Origin: Bifidobacterium breve
Lineage (GTDB): Bacteria > Bacteroidota > Bacteroidia > Cytophagales > UBA9547
Direction: 5' to 3'
Length of the DNA: 8,019 bases
Assembly (NCBI GenBank): GCA_943325655.2
Contig: CALPQG020000092.1
Coordinates: 1-8,019 of the forward strand
The notes beneath the pieces were generated by a model. It had not been told where the DNA came from. It did no database searches and saw only the letters and a program-made list of their open reading frames with translations. Of this stretch, positions 5,600 to 8,019 are shown piece after piece; position 1 is the stretch's first letter, and every line of letters starts with the position of its first letter. The position numbers and the translations under genes are program-made.

Positions 5600-6121
5600 C
5601 TATTTTTTATCTGTTAATTTGATGTCATCTGGGGTGATGTCTACAATCGCGTAGGTTGGCACTTCACAAATACTCATCTCATCTAACACATCAACGATGT
5701 TTTTATATTTTGCTTTTTTCTTGGCTTTGATTACCACTACTAATTTTGGTATTTCGGCAACTTTTTGTAGCAAAACTTTTCTTAATCCTTTTGGAGAATA
5801 ATCTGTTGCGGTAACTACAGGATCAACGCCATTTTCTTTAATTCCTTGCCACCAGTACACTTTGTTGTCGTCTCCCAAAACCATTGAAATGGTATGTGAA
5901 GCTTTCACATCCTGGTTTTGTTTGTTTTTGTCTTTGGACTTATCAGGCATCACCACATCCATGGATTGGGGTTTACTGAAAGTCGTTGTAAGCATAAAGA
6001 AAGTAATCAGCAAAAAACCCAAATCCACCATTGGTGTCATGTCTACTTTGGTAGATTGTTTTTTGGACCTCTTTTTGTTTCCTTTTTGTTTACCACCACC
6101 ACTAGCATCTATATCAGCCAT
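5600..6121 (-). CDS. exbD: ExbD-type biopolymer transport protein (second copy)
   Basis: 173 residues. A Lys-rich, Gly-containing cytoplasmic tail (1-26) precedes one transmembrane helix at about 30-48, beginning DMTPMVDLGFLLITFFML. Asp33 is the conserved membrane aspartate that carries protons in ExbD/TolR. The periplasmic part (about 50-173) holds the usual ExbD strands, including KLVVVIKAKKKAKYKNIVDV and YAIVDI near the end. It works with ExbB in the inner membrane to drive TonB. The gene follows the first exbD by 21 bases and is followed by tonB after 4. Two different ExbDs imply either a mixed dimer in the ExbB ring or alternative complexes; the family is known to dimerise. Confidence 0.95.
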   Translation of the reverse strand: MADIDASGGGKQKGNKKRSKKQSTKVDMTPMVDLGFLLITFFMLTTTFSKPQSMDVVMPDKSKDKNKQNQDVKASHTISMVLGDDNKVYWWQGIKENGVDPVVTATDYSPKGLRKVLLQKVAEIPKLVVVIKAKKKAKYKNIVDVLDEMSICEVPTYAIVDITPDDIKLTDKK

Positions 6122-6142
6122 TGTCTTTAATTTGGGGTTATA

Positions 6143-6757
6143 TTAGTTCTTTTTCTTTTTGTTTGGGTTTGCTTCCAATCCCGTTACAAAATGAAATTTA
6201 TTGATATTTTGATCTTGTAAGCAAGAAATTACTTTGCTAGATATTTCGTAATTAGACTCTTGATCTCCTTTGATGGCGATGGTTAGCCTGTTGTTGACAG
6301 ATCTTGAATAAAGTACCCAATCAGACAATTGGTTATTTAAGCTGTCCACCGGAATTCCTGGCTGTACATATTTGGTACGGTCGAAGGTTGACAAGCTCAG
6401 GTATTCTTTCAAGTTTTGAATCGGTAAACCTATGGAAGGAAGGTTGGCAAATTCATTGGATTCATCATCGGTAAACTTTACACCATATTTCGCAGACATT
6501 GATTGTAATGCAGCTTTTCTAGTATCAGGTTCATCTACCGAAAAAAAGATCCTGCCACCTTTATCAATAGAGATAAGCAAAATGTTTTTGTCAGGAAGTT
6601 TCGTTTCTGATACTGAAGTTGGCGTGTCTACTACCACTGGCTCTTCAGGTTTGAAGGAAGTGGTAAGAATAAAGAACGTCAATAATAAGAAAGCTACGTC
6701 ACACATAGCAGTCATATCAAGCGATACGTTCTTTCGCGGAACTTTAACTTTAGGCAT
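6143..6757 (-). CDS. exbD: ExbD-type biopolymer transport protein (first copy, with extended periplasmic domain)
   Basis: 204 residues from the ATG at 6757. The start MPKVKVPRKNVSLDMTAMCD leads into a transmembrane helix (about 19-36), with the proton-carrying Asp at residue 20 kept. The usual MTPM motif reads MTAM, losing the proline seen in the neighbour. An ATG at 6787 would add 10 residues, but the Lys/Arg-rich start at 6757 fits the family better. The protein is longer than a typical ExbD of about 140 residues. Between the strand around 59-72 and the final strand block (LTIAIKGDQESNYEISSKVI, near 158-177) lies extra sequence of roughly 50 residues, including PSIGLPIQNLKEYLSLSTFD. It ends in a lysine run (NPNKKKKN). 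It lies 60 bases after exbB. Confidence 0.93.
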   Translation of the reverse strand: MPKVKVPRKNVSLDMTAMCDVAFLLLTFFILTTSFKPEEPVVVDTPTSVSETKLPDKNILLISIDKGGRIFFSVDEPDTRKAALQSMSAKYGVKFTDDESNEFANLPSIGLPIQNLKEYLSLSTFDRTKYVQPGIPVDSLNNQLSDWVLYSRSVNNRLTIAIKGDQESNYEISSKVISCLQDQNINKFHFVTGLEANPNKKKKN

Positions 6758-6776
6758 GTTGGTATTGGTTAAGTGT

Positions 6777-6808
6777 ACAAAAAACAAACTTGCAGCTTAG
6801 CGGCAAGC
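6777..6808 (-). terminator. Weak hairpin with U-rich tail between exbB and exbD
   Basis: On the minus strand GCTTGC (6808-6803) pairs with GCAAGT (6793-6788), with a further short inner stem GC/GC around TAA. It is followed by TTGTTTTTTG. The stem is short and has a mismatch, so it would end only a fraction of transcripts at most. It falls in the 60-base gap, where it could lower exbD relative to exbB expression or mark an RNA-processing site. Confidence 0.35.
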
Positions 6809-6817
6809 AAACCAAAA

Positions 6818-7636
6818 TTAGTGGTGGTTTGCAGAGAATGTTTGCGTGATACTTACGCCAGCTTCATCAATGCTGTAGGTTAAGGTATCGATTTTACTTG
6901 TAAAGAAGTTGTAAGCAATAATAGAAATAGCTGAAGTTCCAATACCAATGGCAGTATTGATCAAGGCTTCAGAAATGCCATTTGCAAGTGCAGCTGCATC
7001 AGCGCCACCACCGCCTCCTGACATAGAAGCAAAAGATTTAATCATCCCCAATACGGTACCTAAAAGAGCTACCAATGTTGCCACAGAAGCAAGGGTTGAA
7101 ATGATGGTTAAGTTTTTTTCTAACATTGGAAGTTCTAATGAAGTGGCTTCTTCCAATTCTTTTTGCAGTGCAGCAATTTTTTGGTCTTTATCCATTTGTG
7201 TATCAATGGCCAAAGCTTCATATTTGATAAGCACCGCTTTGATTACATTTCCAACTGATCCTTTTTGGATATCGCATTCTGCTTTTGCAGCTTCGATATT
7301 GTTGGTTGACAAGTGACCTTTGATTCTTCTTACAAATTGGTCAATTGCACCTGTTCCATTAGCAGCAGTAATGGTTAAAAAACGTTCGATTGAAAATACA
7401 AAAACCATTAATAAAAATGACATTAAAATTGGAACAATTACCCCCCCTTTGTATACCATCCCTAAATAGTTTCCTTTTAAAGGGTGATTTTCATTGGATC
7501 CTCCTTCAAAGTTACTTCCATCTCCAAGTACGAAAACGAATAATAATATTGAAATTGCGAAAATTACGGGGATTGCAACTACTGCAAACATTGATTTGAA
7601 TGAATTTTCTTGTTGTTCTTGAGCTACTTTTTCCAT
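6818..7636 (-). CDS. exbB: ExbB/TolQ/MotA-family proton channel protein
   Basis: 272 residues and the first gene of the TonB-motor operon. Four membrane segments are visible: about 15-37 (an extra N-terminal helix common in Bacteroidota ExbBs), 65-86, 176-200 and 221-246. The family core is clear. LASVATLVALLGTVLGMIKSF lies in the third segment and ISEALINTAIGIGTSAISII in the fourth, with Glu223 and Thr228 matching conserved polar channel positions. A cytoplasmic domain (about 87-175) contains a heptad-like stretch, DQKIAALQKELEEATSLE. ExbB forms the pentameric ring around the ExbD dimer and harvests the proton gradient to move TonB. A Gly-rich loop, SMSGGGGGADAAA, precedes the last helix. 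The ATG at 7636 is preceded by an A-rich stretch, as expected for the phylum. Confidence 0.95.
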   Translation of the reverse strand: MEKVAQEQQENSFKSMFAVVAIPVIFAISILLFVFVLGDGSNFEGGSNENHPLKGNYLGMVYKGGVIVPILMSFLLMVFVFSIERFLTITAANGTGAIDQFVRRIKGHLSTNNIEAAKAECDIQKGSVGNVIKAVLIKYEALAIDTQMDKDQKIAALQKELEEATSLELPMLEKNLTIISTLASVATLVALLGTVLGMIKSFASMSGGGGGADAAALANGISEALINTAIGIGTSAISIIAYNFFTSKIDTLTYSIDEAGVSITQTFSANHH

Positions 7637-7863
7637 TTTTTTAATGTTTCTGAATGGTTGAATAAAGATTATGGTTTACTAAAGATTGAATTCTAATTTA
7701 CATACAAAACAACGTTATTAATGACTAAATACTAAATAAATCACATTAATTAATTGTTACTATATTGCAATCTGAAAGTTAATTTAATTAATTAATAATC
7801 CCAATTTAAGTTGGAAATAAACCAAATGTATTTGTTTTTGGGATTGTTAAAGGGTTGTTTGTA
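7637..7863. other. AT-rich region upstream of exbB
   Basis: No coding region is seen. The operon promoter should lie here, but no full -33/-7 pair is visible. The only exact -7 match on the minus strand is TACATTTG (7823-7830), with no TTG at the right distance upstream; it would leave a leader of about 180 bases. Two blocks of alternating TTAA (around 7745-7755 and 7786-7796) are palindromic and might help DNA melting or bind a regulator. No recognisable iron (Fur-type) operator can be assigned by eye. Confidence 0.4.
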
Positions 7864-7958
7864 AGGGCAAAGGTATTAAAATAAAAATTAGCTCAAAAGC
7901 CTCAGCCAACAGGGCAAACGCATTAAAATATAAAGTAGCTCAAAAGCCTCACCCCAAC
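7864..7958. repeat. Tandem repeat of a 47/48-base unit
   Basis: Copy one (7864-7910) and copy two (7911-7958) both start with AGGGCAAA, continue with ATTAAAATA, and share TAGCTCAAAAGCCTCA before ending in CCAAC. They differ at about six positions and by one base in length. Only two copies are present, so this is not a CRISPR array. Copy two runs into a GC-rich hairpin. Confidence 0.8.
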
Positions 7959-7976
7959 CCTCTCCAAAGGAGAGGG
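7958..7976. repeat. REP-like hairpin CCCTCTCC-AAA-GGAGAGGG
   Basis: Perfect 8-base arms (7958-7965 and 7969-7976) surround an AAA loop. The flanks are CCTCACCCCAA on the left and AGCT on the right. The motif is much richer in G and C than its surroundings and resembles short dispersed palindromes that I recall from Bacteroidota and some other bacterial genomes. It has no T-tract on either strand, so it is a poor terminator. The last 40 bases of the window after it contain no recognisable feature. Confidence 0.6.
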
Positions 7977-8019
7977 AGCTGTCCATTAATCATAGTTTCG
8001 AAATTAATACCTAAAAAAA

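Noticed and set aside
6432..7599. Plus-strand open frames opposite exbD and exbB
   Set aside because: Antisense shadows of conserved membrane proteins; their products are low-complexity mirrors of those genes.
7864..7958. CRISPR array
   Set aside because: Only two directly abutting imperfect copies, with no unique spacers between identical repeats.

Overview
The window looks like chromosomal DNA of a Bacteroidota bacterium. It is AT-rich, and clear Shine-Dalgarno sequences are scarce. Several upstream regions carry the Bacteroidota-type -7 box TAnnTTTG, the best one with a -33 TTTG box 19 bases away. The gene set is also typical of the phylum: a TonB energizing module with two ExbD genes followed by a PstS-like lipoprotein and an exported TPR protein. 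Class or genus cannot be fixed from this sequence. Every gene recognised lies on the minus strand, so transcription runs from high to low coordinates.

Right part (7981 down to 1849): an intergenic region of nearly 400 bases holds a tandem 47/48-base repeat and a dispersed-repeat-like hairpin. Downstream of it lies exbB - exbD1 - exbD2 - tonB - small two-helix membrane protein - PstS-like lipoprotein - TPR protein, ending at a good intrinsic terminator (1849-1882). Spacings in the core are 4-60 bases, and one pair overlaps. ExbB and the ExbDs form the inner-membrane proton-driven motor, and TonB carries its energy to outer-membrane receptors. The last three genes travel with the motor but their jobs are not known. 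A 129-base gap and a possible internal promoter precede the TPR gene. A small hairpin with a U-rich tail sits between exbB and exbD1.

Middle (1848 down to 587): about 440 bases with no recognisable gene, then an unusual leader with four TTTACAA direct repeats and a perfect 28-base palindrome plus U-tract. This runs directly into an RluA-family pseudouridine synthase gene.

Left part (516 down to 1): a hairpin that may end the pseudouridine synthase transcript overlaps a near-ideal promoter for a CAT-anticodon tRNA, most likely tRNA-Ile2 (lysidine type). Its intrinsic terminator follows. After a spacer with a tandem direct repeat and an inverted repeat comes the start of a tyrosine recombinase gene. 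That gene encodes an Arm-type DNA-binding domain, has an apparent frameshift, and is cut by the window edge. The recombinase start next to a tRNA suggests the left edge is the boundary of an integrated element, most of which lies outside the window.
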